64,000 bases of DNA from positions 248,001-312,000 of the forward strand of contig NZ_JACYXJ010000005.1 in assembly GCF_014842925.1 (NCBI RefSeq). The letters run 5' to 3'. Below are positions 16,029 through 24,719 of the stretch, piece by piece (within the stretch, counting starts at the first letter, position 1; the number at the start of each line of letters is the position of its first letter). The notes under the pieces were generated by a model. That model saw only the letters and a program-made list of their open reading frames with translations. It was not told the DNA's origin and ran no database searches. Source of the stretch: Roseibium polysiphoniae (lineage in GTDB: Bacteria; Pseudomonadota; Alphaproteobacteria; Rhizobiales; Stappiaceae). The position numbers were made by a program, and so were the translations under genes.

Positions 16029-19000
16029 ATGCCGGACAGTAGAGAAGTCGCAAAAATGGGGCTCATTGAAGCCATCCACCAGACCCTCCAGAAGGAGGAT
16101 CCCGCTCTGGCGGACTTCGCGCGGGAGTTCTACACGCGCGGCGCGGCTGAAGATCTCGTGACCTATTCGCAGGCAGAGCTGATCGGCTTCGCGAAACACG
16201 CTTTCGCCGACTTCCAGATGCACCCTCGAGGCACGCATCGTGTCGACGTGACCAATCCGGCCTTCAAGGCAGACGGCAACAAGGCGACGGAATTGACGGT
16301 CGTCGAGATCGTCAACGACAACATGCCGTTCCTTGTGGACTCGGTCATGGCTGAGTTGCAGGACAGCCGCCTCGAAGTCCATCTCGTACTCCATCCGATT
16401 TTCAACGTCGAGCGGAACGCAGACGGCGCCCTGATCTCCGCCACCGGCAAGAAAAAGGGCGCTCCGCGCGAGGAAGATCAGGAGAGCCTGATCCACATTC
16501 ATGTGACGCGGCTCGACTCGGAGGCAGCACGCGAAGAGCTGGCAGCCCGTCTCGACGCGGTGCTGAAGGACGTCAGATCCGCTGTTCAGGACTGGACCCC
16601 GATGCACAAGCGTCTGCTGACCGCGATCAACACCTACAAGACCGCGCAACTTGAAGGCAGCAGCGACGAACTCTGGGAGGCGATCCACTTCCTCGAGTGG
16701 ATGGCAAACGACAACTTCATTCTCCTGGGAATGCGGGAATACACGTTCGAAGACGGCGTCGAGGAAGGCAACCTGTCACCCGAAGATGGCACAGGATTGG
16801 GCCTGCTCGCAGATCCCGACGTGCGCGTCCTGCGCCGCGGTTCCGAATTCGTGCAGATCACCCCTGAAATCCGCGAATTCCTGATGAAGCCGGATCCGCT
16901 GATCATCGCAAAGGCAAATGTGAAGAGCAAGGTCCACCGCCGCGTCCACATGGAATATGTCGGCGCAAAACTGTTTGACGCCGACGGCAAGATGAACGGC
17001 GAACTGCGCATCGTCGGCCTGTTCACATCAACGGCTTATACCGAGCCGACCAGCACGATCCCCTTCCTGCGCCGCAAGACGGCCAGCGTTCTGGCCAAGG
17101 CCGGCTATGACCCGGACAGCCATTCCGGACGTGCCCTGACCAATGTCATGGAAGGCTTCCCACGGGACGAACTGTTCCAGATCGACCGCGAGACGCTGTT
17201 CGATTTTGCAATCACGATCCTGCAGCTGGACGAAAGGCCGCGCATCCGCGTGCTGTCCCGCGCCGATCGCTTCGACCGCTATGTCTCGATCCTCTGTTTC
17301 GTGCCGCGCGACCGCTACACCACGGAAGTGCGCCTCAACATTGGCACCTATCTGGCGTCGGTCTACGAAGGGCGCCTGTCGGCCTGGTATGTGACCTATA
17401 TGGAAGGACCGCTCGCGCGGGTGCATTTCATCATTGGCCGCGACAAGGGCGAGACGCCCAAGCCGGAACAGGACGAGCTGGAGCGTGCCGTCGCGTCCAT
17501 GGTCAGAACCTGGCCGGACAGCCTGCGCGACGCCATGAAGGCGCGCTTCGATCCCGTTCGGGCACGCGATCTGTCAGACCGCTACGCCCTCGCCTTCCAT
17601 GGCGGCTACAAGGAGGTCTACAACGCTGAAACGGCGCTGTCCGATGTGGTCAAGATCGAAACCCTGTCCGAGGCGCGCGCAACGGCGATCACCTTCTTCC
17701 GCACCACCGGTGCGAAGGCGACACGCCTGTCCCTGAAGGTCTTCAACCGCGGCGCGCCGATCCCGCTGTCCGCCCGCGTGCCGCTTCTGGAAAACATGGG
17801 CTTCCGGGTGATCAACGAGCGCACCTATCGGATCACCCCATCAGATGCGCCTCTGTCCTATCTCCACGAAATGACGCTGGAGGCCAGCCGCAGCGGCGAT
17901 ATTGTCCTCGAGGGAGATCTGCAGGACCGGCTTGAAAGCCTGTTCATGGCGATCTGGACCGGCCAGGCCGAGAACGATGGCTACAATGCTCTCGTTCTGA
18001 CGGCAGGTCTTGCCTGGCGTGATATCGCGATCGTCCGGTCCCTGTCGAAGTATCTCAGACAAGCCGGGATTCGCTTTTCAGAAGACTACATGTGGACGAC
18101 GCTCAACAACTATCCGGAGATCGCCGCCAAGCTTGTCGAGCTGTTCCACCTCAGGTTCCTGCCCACCGCCAAGGACAAGGACAGGACCCTGGGCACCGCC
18201 CGCCTGGAAAGCGAGCTCACCGCCGCACTGGATACCGTCACCAGCCTGGATGACGACCGAATTCTGCGCCGTTTCCAGAACGCCATCGATTCCATCCTGC
18301 GCACCAATTTCTTCCAGCTGGACAGCGCCGGAAAACCGAAACCGACCTTCGCCTTCAAGATCGACTCCCGCAAGATCGAAGAGCTGCCGCAGCCTAGGCC
18401 TTTCCGGGAAATCTTCGTCTACAGCCCACGCGTCGAAGGCGTGCATCTGCGCTTCGGCATGGTCGCACGTGGCGGCCTGCGCTGGTCCGACCGCCCGCAG
18501 GATTTCCGCACCGAAGTTCTGGGCCTGGTGAAGGCGCAGCAGGTCAAGAATGCCGTGATTGTACCGGTGGGCGCAAAGGGCGGTTTCGTCCCGAAAATGC
18601 TCCCGGACATGAGCAACCGTGAGGCCTGGTTCCAGGAAGGCACGGAAAGCTACAAGATCTTCATCAACGCCCTGCTTGATGTGACCGACAATCTCGTCGA
18701 CGACGCGGTAAAACCGCCCCTTGAGGTCCAGCGCTACGATGGCGATGATCCTTATCTGGTAGTCGCCGCCGACAAGGGCACTGCAACCTTCTCCGATACA
18801 GCCAACGCCATTTCGGAAGGCCGGGATTTCTGGCTCGGCGACGCCTTCGCCTCTGGTGGATCCGCCGGCTACGATCACAAGAAGATGGGCATCACGGCCC
18901 GTGGAGCCTGGGAAGCAGTCAAGCGGCACTTCCGCGAGATGAACCGCGACATCCAGACCGAACCCTTCACGGCCGCAGGTGTCGGCGACATGTCCGGCGA

Positions 19001-20834
19001 TGTGTTCGGCAACGGCATGTTGTTGTCCAAGACAACAAAGCTGGTCGCAGCCTTCGATCACCGCGATATCTTTATCGATCCCGATCCAGACCCGGCGAAG
19101 ACCTGGACCGAACGCAAGCGCATGTTCGACCTCGGGCGTTCGTCCTGGAAGGATTACGACACATCGCTGATCTCAAAGGGCGGCGGCATCTTCCCGCGAT
19201 CGGCGAAATCCATTCCGCTTTCGGCTGAAATTCAGGCGTTGCTCGGCATTTCCCACGCCAGTGCCACCCCGCAAGCCGTCATGACCGCGATCCTGCGCAT
19301 GAATGTCGATCTGCTCTGGTTCGGCGGCATTGGCACCTATATCCGTGCGACCACCGAAACGGATGCGGACGCAGGCGACCGCGCCAATGATCCGATCCGC
19401 ATCGTCGCGCCGGAAGTCGGCGCGAAAGTCATCGGTGAGGGCGCGAACCTTGGCCTGACACAGCTTGCCCGGATCGAGTTCCACAAAAAGGGCGGTCGCT
19501 GCAACTCCGACGCAATCGACAACTCCGCTGGCGTGAACTCTTCCGATATGGAAGTGAACATCAAGATCGCCCTCGGTGCTGCGGTGAAGGCAAACAAGCT
19601 CGACATTGCCCAGCGCAACGAACTCCTGGCCGAAATGACGGACGAAGTCGCAGATCTGGTTCTGCGGAACAACTATCTGCAAACGCTCGCTATTTCGATG
19701 ACCGAACGGCGCGGGCCGGAAGATCTTGGCTACCAGGCGCGGATGATGCGCCAGCTCGAACAGGCCGGCCTTCTTGACCGTCATGTCGAGCAGTTGCCGG
19801 ACAATTCGACCCTCGCCGAGATGATCAAGGCTGGCCAGACGTTAACCCGCGCAGAACTTGGCGTTCTGCTCGCCTACGCCAAGCTCACGCTCTACGATGA
19901 CCTGCTTGCCAGCACTGTGCCAGACGATGAGTACCTCGCGCGTGAGCTGTTCCGCTACTTCCCGGACCAGATGGCCAGCGACTATTCCGACGAAATAACA
20001 ACCCACCGCCTGCGCCGCGAGATCATCGCGACAATGCTCGCCAATTCCATGATCAACCGGGGTGGACCAACGTTCCTGACCCGGCTCATGGATCAGACCG
20101 GCGCCACCGCGTCTGATATCGCCCAAAGCTTCGTTGCGGTACGCAACAGCTTCGATCTCACGGACTTGAACACCGAGATCGATGCCCTCGACACCGCAAT
20201 CGACGGAGCGCTGCAGCTTGAGCTCTATTCCAGTGTGCAGGATCTGCTGCTCGAGCAAGTGGTCTGGTTCAAGCGCAACGTCTCCTTTGCGGATGGTATT
20301 TCCGATGTGGTTGAGCGTTTTGGGACCGGCATCAAGAACCTGCGTCCGCAACTGGGCAAACTCCTGAGCGACGCGCAGTCAGCAGAAGTCGAACGCGTGA
20401 TTGGACGTTACATCGAAAACGCAGTGCCAAAAGACCTTGCGAAACGTATGGCATGGCTGCCGATCGAAGCGGCAATCCCGGACATCGTCCTGGTCGCGGA
20501 AGAGACCGGGGCGCCGCTGGATGACGTCGCAAAGGCCTTTTTCGAGGTTGCCGCGCATTTCCGCATCGGCGCAATGGACGCACTCGCCAGAGAACTCTCC
20601 ATCGCCGACTATTACGACGGCCTTGCGCTCGACCGTGCACGCTCGACCCTGGCGTCCGCCCATCGCAGTCTCGCGGTGCAGGCCATCGCAAGTGGAAGCT
20701 TCCAGGCTTGGCTGTCAACCCAAGAGAAATCTGTGGCGCGCACGACCCGGACCGTGAACGAGATTCTGGAAGGCGACCTCTCCGTCTCCAAATTCTCCGT
20801 TGCAGCAAGTTTGCTCGCCGAGGCAACACGCTGA
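16029..20834 (+). CDS. NAD-specific glutamate dehydrogenase, large (GDH-180) type
   Basis: A 1601-residue enzyme deaminating glutamate to 2-oxoglutarate with NAD. The N-terminal third has ACT-like regulatory segments (FLVDSVMAELQDSRLEVHLVLHP). The catalytic core around residues 800-1150 includes GLRWSDRPQDFRTEVLGLVKAQQVKNAVIVPVGAKGGF in sequence, VVAADKGTATFSDTAN, GGSAGYDHKKMGITARGAWEAVKRHF, MSGDVFGNGMLLS and GEGANLGLTQLARIEF. Length and motif order are those of the large class known from Streptomyces, Caulobacter and Pseudomonas. GAAAGGG six bases upstream supports the ATG at 16029 rather than the TTG two codons before. It is monocistronic by appearance, with a stable hairpin 17 bases after the stop. 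Confidence 0.95.
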   Translation: MPDSREVAKMGLIEAIHQTLQKEDPALADFAREFYTRGAAEDLVTYSQAELIGFAKHAFADFQMHPRGTHRVDVTNPAFKADGNKATELTVVEIVNDNMPFLVDSVMAELQDSRLEVHLVLHPIFNVERNADGALISATGKKKGAPREEDQESLIHIHVTRLDSEAAREELAARLDAVLKDVRSAVQDWTPMHKRLLTAINTYKTAQLEGSSDELWEAIHFLEWMANDNFILLGMREYTFEDGVEEGNLSPEDGTGLGLLADPDVRVLRRGSEFVQITPEIREFLMKPDPLIIAKANVKSKVHRRVHMEYVGAKLFDADGKMNGELRIVGLFTSTAYTEPTSTIPFLRRKTASVLAKAGYDPDSHSGRALTNVMEGFPRDELFQIDRETLFDFAITILQLDERPRIRVLSRADRFDRYVSILCFVPRDRYTTEVRLNIGTYLASVYEGRLSAWYVTYMEGPLARVHFIIGRDKGETPKPEQDELERAVASMVRTWPDSLRDAMKARFDPVRARDLSDRYALAFHGGYKEVYNAETALSDVVKIETLSEARATAITFFRTTGAKATRLSLKVFNRGAPIPLSARVPLLENMGFRVINERTYRITPSDAPLSYLHEMTLEASRSGDIVLEGDLQDRLESLFMAIWTGQAENDGYNALVLTAGLAWRDIAIVRSLSKYLRQAGIRFSEDYMWTTLNNYPEIAAKLVELFHLRFLPTAKDKDRTLGTARLESELTAALDTVTSLDDDRILRRFQNAIDSILRTNFFQLDSAGKPKPTFAFKIDSRKIEELPQPRPFREIFVYSPRVEGVHLRFGMVARGGLRWSDRPQDFRTEVLGLVKAQQVKNAVIVPVGAKGGFVPKMLPDMSNREAWFQEGTESYKIFINALLDVTDNLVDDAVKPPLEVQRYDGDDPYLVVAADKGTATFSDTANAISEGRDFWLGDAFASGGSAGYDHKKMGITARGAWEAVKRHFREMNRDIQTEPFTAAGVGDMSGDVFGNGMLLSKTTKLVAAFDHRDIFIDPDPDPAKTWTERKRMFDLGRSSWKDYDTSLISKGGGIFPRSAKSIPLSAEIQALLGISHASATPQAVMTAILRMNVDLLWFGGIGTYIRATTETDADAGDRANDPIRIVAPEVGAKVIGEGANLGLTQLARIEFHKKGGRCNSDAIDNSAGVNSSDMEVNIKIALGAAVKANKLDIAQRNELLAEMTDEVADLVLRNNYLQTLAISMTERRGPEDLGYQARMMRQLEQAGLLDRHVEQLPDNSTLAEMIKAGQTLTRAELGVLLAYAKLTLYDDLLASTVPDDEYLARELFRYFPDQMASDYSDEITTHRLRREIIATMLANSMINRGGPTFLTRLMDQTGATASDIAQSFVAVRNSFDLTDLNTEIDALDTAIDGALQLELYSSVQDLLLEQVVWFKRNVSFADGISDVVERFGTGIKNLRPQLGKLLSDAQSAEVERVIGRYIENAVPKDLAKRMAWLPIEAAIPDIVLVAEETGAPLDDVAKAFFEVAAHFRIGAMDALARELSIADYYDGLALDRARSTLASAHRSLAVQAIASGSFQAWLSTQEKSVARTTRTVNEILEGDLSVSKFSVAASLLAEATR

Positions 20835-20851
20835 TCCGGGCTTGACCTGAA

Positions 20852-20882
20852 GGACGGCTGGCAGTCAGTGTGCCAGTCGTCC
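20852..20882 (+). other. Strong RNA hairpin between glutamate dehydrogenase and MFS genes
   Basis: A 12-bp stem (GGACGGCTGGCA with TGCCAGTCGTCC, one G-U pair) closes a 7-base loop. It starts 17 bases after the dehydrogenase stop and ends 22 bases before the MFS start. No T-run follows, so it may protect the 3' end, attenuate readthrough, or act as a Rho-linked terminator. Confidence 0.6.
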
Positions 20883-20904
20883 GCTTCAAGCTCCGGAAAA
20901 TGTA

Positions 20905-22260
20905 ATGACCCAAATGGCTGCCCCGGCGAGCCGCCTTGCGATCGCCTCCTGGGCCTTATTCGATTGGGCAGCGCAGCCGTTCTTCACGCTGGTCACGACC
21001 TTCGTCTTTGCGCCCTATTTCGCATCGGCCCTGGCCAGTACTCCGGCAGAGGGTCAGGCCCTTTGGGGCTATGCGACTGCAGGCGCGGGCCTCGCCATCG
21101 CCTTGCTCGCACCCATTCTCGGGGCAATTGCCGATGCAACCGGACACCGCAAGCCCTGGATCTTCGTCTTCTCGCTGCCCTTTGTCTTCGCCTGCTGGGC
21201 GCTCTGGTATACGGAGCCGGGAAATCCATCGGCAATTCCAGTCGCCCTGGCCTGTTTTGCCATCGCGACACTTGCTATCGAATTCGCCACTGTCTTCAAC
21301 AACGCGATGATGACGGATCTGGTGCCGCCGAACCGCGTCGGCCGGCTCTCGGGCACTGGCTGGGCCGCCGGTTATGCGGGCGGACTGGTCAGCCTCGTGA
21401 TCGCCCTCGGTTTTCTGGCAGCGAACCCGGAGAGTGGCAAAACCCTGCTGGGCTTTGACCCAATGTTCGGGCTCAATCCCGCAATGCGCGAGGGTGACAG
21501 GGCTTCCGGGCCGTTCTCGGCGCTGTGGTATGTGGTCTTCGTGGTGCCGCTGTTTTTCTTTGTTCCGGACGCCCCGAAGAAGGCGAACCTCGCCCCGGCG
21601 ATCAGGGTGGGCCTTGCCAACCTTTTGGCCAGCCTTCGTGACGCTCGCCGCAACCGGCCGCTGTTTGTGTTTCTGCTGGCCAACATGGCCTATAAGGACG
21701 GCCTCGTGGCCCTCTTCGCCTTTGGCGGTATCTACGCCGCCGGCCAACTCGGCTGGGGTTCGATCCAGATTGGCACCTTTGGCATTCTTCTGACCATTAC
21801 CGGCACCATAGGAGCAATTGCCGGTGGGCGACTGGACGATCGTTACGGACCAAGAGCCGTCCTTTTCGGCGCGCTCGCAATTCTGACGGTCTGCGGACTC
21901 GGATTGATCTCGATCGACCGGACGACAATCCTGTTTGTGATCAAGACAGCTGCCCCCGCAGCAGGCGGCGGCATGTTCGCAACGGCCCCCGAACAGCTTT
22001 TCCTCATCCTTGGTGCCCTGATTGGCGCGGCCGCTGGACCGCTTCAGGCCGCCTCGCGCAGCCTTCTGGTCCAACTCGCTCCGAAAGAACAGATCTCGCA
22101 ATTCTTCGGACTTCTGGCGCTTTCCGGAAAGGTCACCAGTTTTCTGGCACCGCTCTCCGTCAGCCTGCTGACGGTTGCCACCGGCAGCCAGGCCGCCGGC
22201 ATGTCCGCGATCCTGATTTTCTTCGGGATCGGCGCATTTTTGCTAACAAGACTGCGATAA
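20905..22260 (+). CDS. MFS transporter, UMF1/Atg22-like family
   Basis: A 451-residue membrane protein with about 12 hydrophobic segments. ASWALFDWAAQPFFTLVTTFVFAPYFAS at the start is the typical N-terminus of UMF1-family transporters, named from fungal Atg22 vacuolar amino-acid effluxers. LAPILGAIADATGHRKPWI is the MFS loop 2-3 motif, and GRLSGTGWAAGYAGG and GRLDDRYGPRAVLFG are further landmarks. The bacterial substrate is unknown. It follows the dehydrogenase gene by 70 bases behind a hairpin and is convergent with the chemoreceptor gene. Confidence 0.85.
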   Translation: MTQMAAPASRLAIASWALFDWAAQPFFTLVTTFVFAPYFASALASTPAEGQALWGYATAGAGLAIALLAPILGAIADATGHRKPWIFVFSLPFVFACWALWYTEPGNPSAIPVALACFAIATLAIEFATVFNNAMMTDLVPPNRVGRLSGTGWAAGYAGGLVSLVIALGFLAANPESGKTLLGFDPMFGLNPAMREGDRASGPFSALWYVVFVVPLFFFVPDAPKKANLAPAIRVGLANLLASLRDARRNRPLFVFLLANMAYKDGLVALFAFGGIYAAGQLGWGSIQIGTFGILLTITGTIGAIAGGRLDDRYGPRAVLFGALAILTVCGLGLISIDRTTILFVIKTAAPAAGGGMFATAPEQLFLILGALIGAAAGPLQAASRSLLVQLAPKEQISQFFGLLALSGKVTSFLAPLSVSLLTVATGSQAAGMSAILIFFGIGAFLLTRLR

Positions 22261-22270
22261 AAACAAAAAA

Positions 22271-22300
22271 GGCGCCGCAACGAAGGTTCGCTGCGGCACC
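22271..22300 (-). terminator. Intrinsic terminator downstream of the chemoreceptor gene
   Basis: A long GC-rich stem (positions 22271-22284 with 22287-22300, two mismatches) is followed on the minus strand by TTTTTTGTTTT at 22261-22270. It ends the chemoreceptor transcript 34 bases after its stop and just before the convergent MFS stop; it may work on both strands. Confidence 0.88.
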
Positions 22301-22333
22301 CGAAATTCTGGCATCTCAAAGATAGATCGGAAC

Positions 22334-24433
22334 CTACGCGGCGGACCGGACACCCACCAGGAAGCCGTCGACCTCGTCCTTGAGGCTGCTGGCTTCACTC
22401 TGAAGCACTTCAGCCACCGAGCTGACCTGGCGGGCCGTGCTGCCGGTTTCATCGGCGGAGGAAGCCACCGTCACGATGCTGCGCGCCACATCCTGCGTTC
22501 CGTTGGCTGCTTCCTGGATGTTGCGAGCGATTTCTTCCGTCGCCTGACCCTGCTGGTCCACGGAACCTTGAATGCTGTTCGCTATCTCGTTCATCTTTTC
22601 GATGGTCAGGGAGATCCCCTGTATCGCGCCGACCGCACCTTCAGTCTCACTCTGCACCGACTGGATCTGCATCGAGATCTCATCAGTCGCCTTTGCCGTC
22701 TGGGTCGCGAGTTCCTTGACCTCCGCTGCAACGACCGCAAAGCCGCGACCGGCTTCGCCCGCACGGGCCGCCTCAATGGTCGCGTTTAGAGCCAGCAGGT
22801 TGGTCTGCTCGGCAATATCGGTGATCAACTTCACCACTTCGTTGATCCGGCTGGCCGCTTCCGCAAGGCCTTCGATCTTCGCGTTGGTGTCTTGCGCCTG
22901 CTGCACTGCCTGACCGGCGATTTCCGCTGACTGACCCATCTGCCTGCGAATTTCTTCAACAGACGCCATCAGCTCTTCTGCAGCCGAGGCCACGGTCTCA
23001 ACATTGGAAGATGCCTCCTCGGAGGCGGCTGCAACCATCGTGCTCTGTGAGCTGGTGTGATCGGCGCCTTTGGTCAGAACAACTGCAGCACCGTTCAGGT
23101 CAGACACCTGAGCAAGAACAGTCTGGACCAAATGAGAAATCTTTGCGTCAAAGCTCTCAGACAGGCCCCTGATTTGCGTGGCCCGGGCAAGCTGCTGTTC
23201 CTGCTGCTGTTCCTGCTCGTGCGCAAGCATATCTGCTTCCTGGGCTTTCTCGCGGAACACCTCGAGGGCGGATGCGATCTTTCCGATTTCGTCGTGGCGG
23301 CCCGCACCCGGGATTGGCTCATCATACCGCTTGTCCATCAGCCCCTGGATACTGACGACAACTTTCTCCAGCGGACGACGGACAATCGTGTTGCCGACGA
23401 AATAGATGGACATGCCAACGACGATCAGGAGCAGAAGACCGATCCCGATGATTGTGTAGACAATGCCGGCCGATGCCGCGTTCAGGGTCGCAACAGGCAC
23501 ATTGACCACAACCGACATGCTCGCGGCGCCATCACCAATCGCCACTGGCGTGATGATACGCAGCACATCTGTGTTCAAGCTGTTGGAATACCCCGTGTAT
23601 TCGAACGGCTGAGCGGTTTTGACGGCGTTAAGCACTGCGCTCGCCTGTTCGGCGTCGATGGGCGAGCGGCCCTCGGCCCAGTCCTTGCCAAGAAGCGTCG
23701 GGTCAGAATGCGAAATCCATTTTCCGTCGCGCGACAAGAGGTGGATCGATCCGGTTTCCAAAGGATGCAAACCGTTCAGCGTCTCTGCCAGCGGCGTCAG
23801 CATGATGTCTACGCCAGCCACCCCGATAACACCGGTACTATCACGCAGCGGAATACCAAACGACACGCCGGAAACCGTCTTGCCGCCAGCTTCCCAGCTG
23901 TAGGGCTCGGTCACATAGTCCTTGCCGGTCTTGTAGGGAACGTTGAACCAGTTACTGGCTTCCGTGTCGTCCAGATCGGAGAGAGGCCGGAACCCGACAT
24001 TGCCGTCCGGAAGACGGTAGTAGTACGGCCGCCACTCGCCGGTGTCGTCGTGCAGCTCGGCGTTCTTGAAGTCTCCGTCCTTGCCATCAAGCGCGTTGTT
24101 GATCACCGCTGCCCAGGCGCCCGAAAGCGACGTGTTCGACTTCATCGTCTCTTCGACAACCGACGACCAGGCCACCCGGTCGGTCATTTCGGCACTCTTC
24201 AAGCCATTGAGACTGAACGCAAAACCACGAGCCGCGGTCAGGCCCTCTTCCATCGTGCGGCGAACATACTCCGCCTGTTCACGCGCAACGGCCTCTGCCT
24301 GGTGCACCGTGAGCTTCTGCGTCACCTGGGACGCATTCCAACTGATGAAGCCAATGCCTGCGACCAGTACAGCGGCAAGCGCCGCGATGCTGACGGCGAC
24401 GAGCTTGGTCGTTACCTGTGCCTTTTGAAACAT
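22334..24433 (-). CDS. Methyl-accepting chemotaxis protein with periplasmic Cache domain
   Basis: A 699-residue transmembrane chemoreceptor. TM1 is LVAVSIAALAAVLVAGIGFISW near the N-terminus. A dCache-type periplasmic sensor (about 35-315) contains WRPYYYRLPDGNVGFRPLSD and VTEPYSWEAGGKTVSGVSFGIP. TM2 is IVYTIIGIGLLLLIVVGMSIYFV, then a HAMP domain with RRPLEKVVVSIQGLMDKRYDEPIP. The signalling hairpin tip includes EQTNLLALNATIEAARAGE and GRGFAVVAAEVKELA. Cache receptors of this type often sense amino acids or organic acids; the ligand here is unknown. No C-terminal CheR-docking pentapeptide is evident. The ATG at 24433 begins the membrane-targeting segment. Confidence 0.92.
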   Translation of the reverse strand: MFQKAQVTTKLVAVSIAALAAVLVAGIGFISWNASQVTQKLTVHQAEAVAREQAEYVRRTMEEGLTAARGFAFSLNGLKSAEMTDRVAWSSVVEETMKSNTSLSGAWAAVINNALDGKDGDFKNAELHDDTGEWRPYYYRLPDGNVGFRPLSDLDDTEASNWFNVPYKTGKDYVTEPYSWEAGGKTVSGVSFGIPLRDSTGVIGVAGVDIMLTPLAETLNGLHPLETGSIHLLSRDGKWISHSDPTLLGKDWAEGRSPIDAEQASAVLNAVKTAQPFEYTGYSNSLNTDVLRIITPVAIGDGAASMSVVVNVPVATLNAASAGIVYTIIGIGLLLLIVVGMSIYFVGNTIVRRPLEKVVVSIQGLMDKRYDEPIPGAGRHDEIGKIASALEVFREKAQEADMLAHEQEQQQEQQLARATQIRGLSESFDAKISHLVQTVLAQVSDLNGAAVVLTKGADHTSSQSTMVAAASEEASSNVETVASAAEELMASVEEIRRQMGQSAEIAGQAVQQAQDTNAKIEGLAEAASRINEVVKLITDIAEQTNLLALNATIEAARAGEAGRGFAVVAAEVKELATQTAKATDEISMQIQSVQSETEGAVGAIQGISLTIEKMNEIANSIQGSVDQQGQATEEIARNIQEAANGTQDVARSIVTVASSADETGSTARQVSSVAEVLQSEASSLKDEVDGFLVGVRSAA

Positions 24434-24527
24434 GTATCCGGAATCCCACGGCAAGTTTTTCAGGAGCCCATAAAACTATGAGGTGTAAACACTTCTGCAC
24501 TGCACCATTCATTTATTAAAAAAGACC

Positions 24528-24563
24528 TTCGACCTGACAAAATTACGGTGGTCAAAGGTCGAA
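24528..24563. repeat. Inverted repeat upstream of the chemoreceptor gene
   Basis: TTCGACCT (24528-24535) and AGGTCGAA (24556-24563) are perfect inverted 8-mers separated by 20 bases in an AT-rich stretch, about 95 bases upstream of the chemoreceptor start. A regulator site or weak hairpin is possible. Nothing else is recognisable in the surrounding non-coding segment. Confidence 0.4.
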
Positions 24564-24621
24564 TAATGAAGTTTGCGAAAGCTGCCGCTGCGTCGATTGA
24601 AACGCCACCCGCAAATACACT

Positions 24622-24652
24622 TTCAGCCGGATCGCAGAACGAACCGGCTGAA
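24622..24652. repeat. 9-bp hairpin between purH and the chemoreceptor gene
   Basis: TTCAGCCGG (24622-24630) pairs with CCGGCTGAA (24644-24652) around a 13-base loop. On the minus strand it follows purH by about 70 bases. It has no T-run in either direction; a role in 3'-end stability of the purH transcript is possible. Confidence 0.4.
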
Positions 24653-24671
24653 CAAAATCGTCGTCTTTAAA

Positions 24672-24705
24672 ACCGGAGAATCAGGATGCAGATCTTCGTC
24701 CTGAT
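24672..24705 (-). terminator. Weak candidate terminator downstream of purH
   Basis: ATCAGGA and TCCTGAT (24680-24686 and 24699-24705) form a 7-bp stem 15 bases after the purH stop, followed on the minus strand by TCTCCGGTTTTAAAG. The stem is short and the T-run interrupted, so this is a tentative call. Confidence 0.35.
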
Positions 24706-24719
24706 CCGCTAGCAGGGGT

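Noticed and set aside
20956-22101. Long antisense frame (381 codons) over the MFS transporter gene
   Set aside because: Arg/Gln/Gly-rich composition with no recognisable family; a by-product of GC-rich codons.
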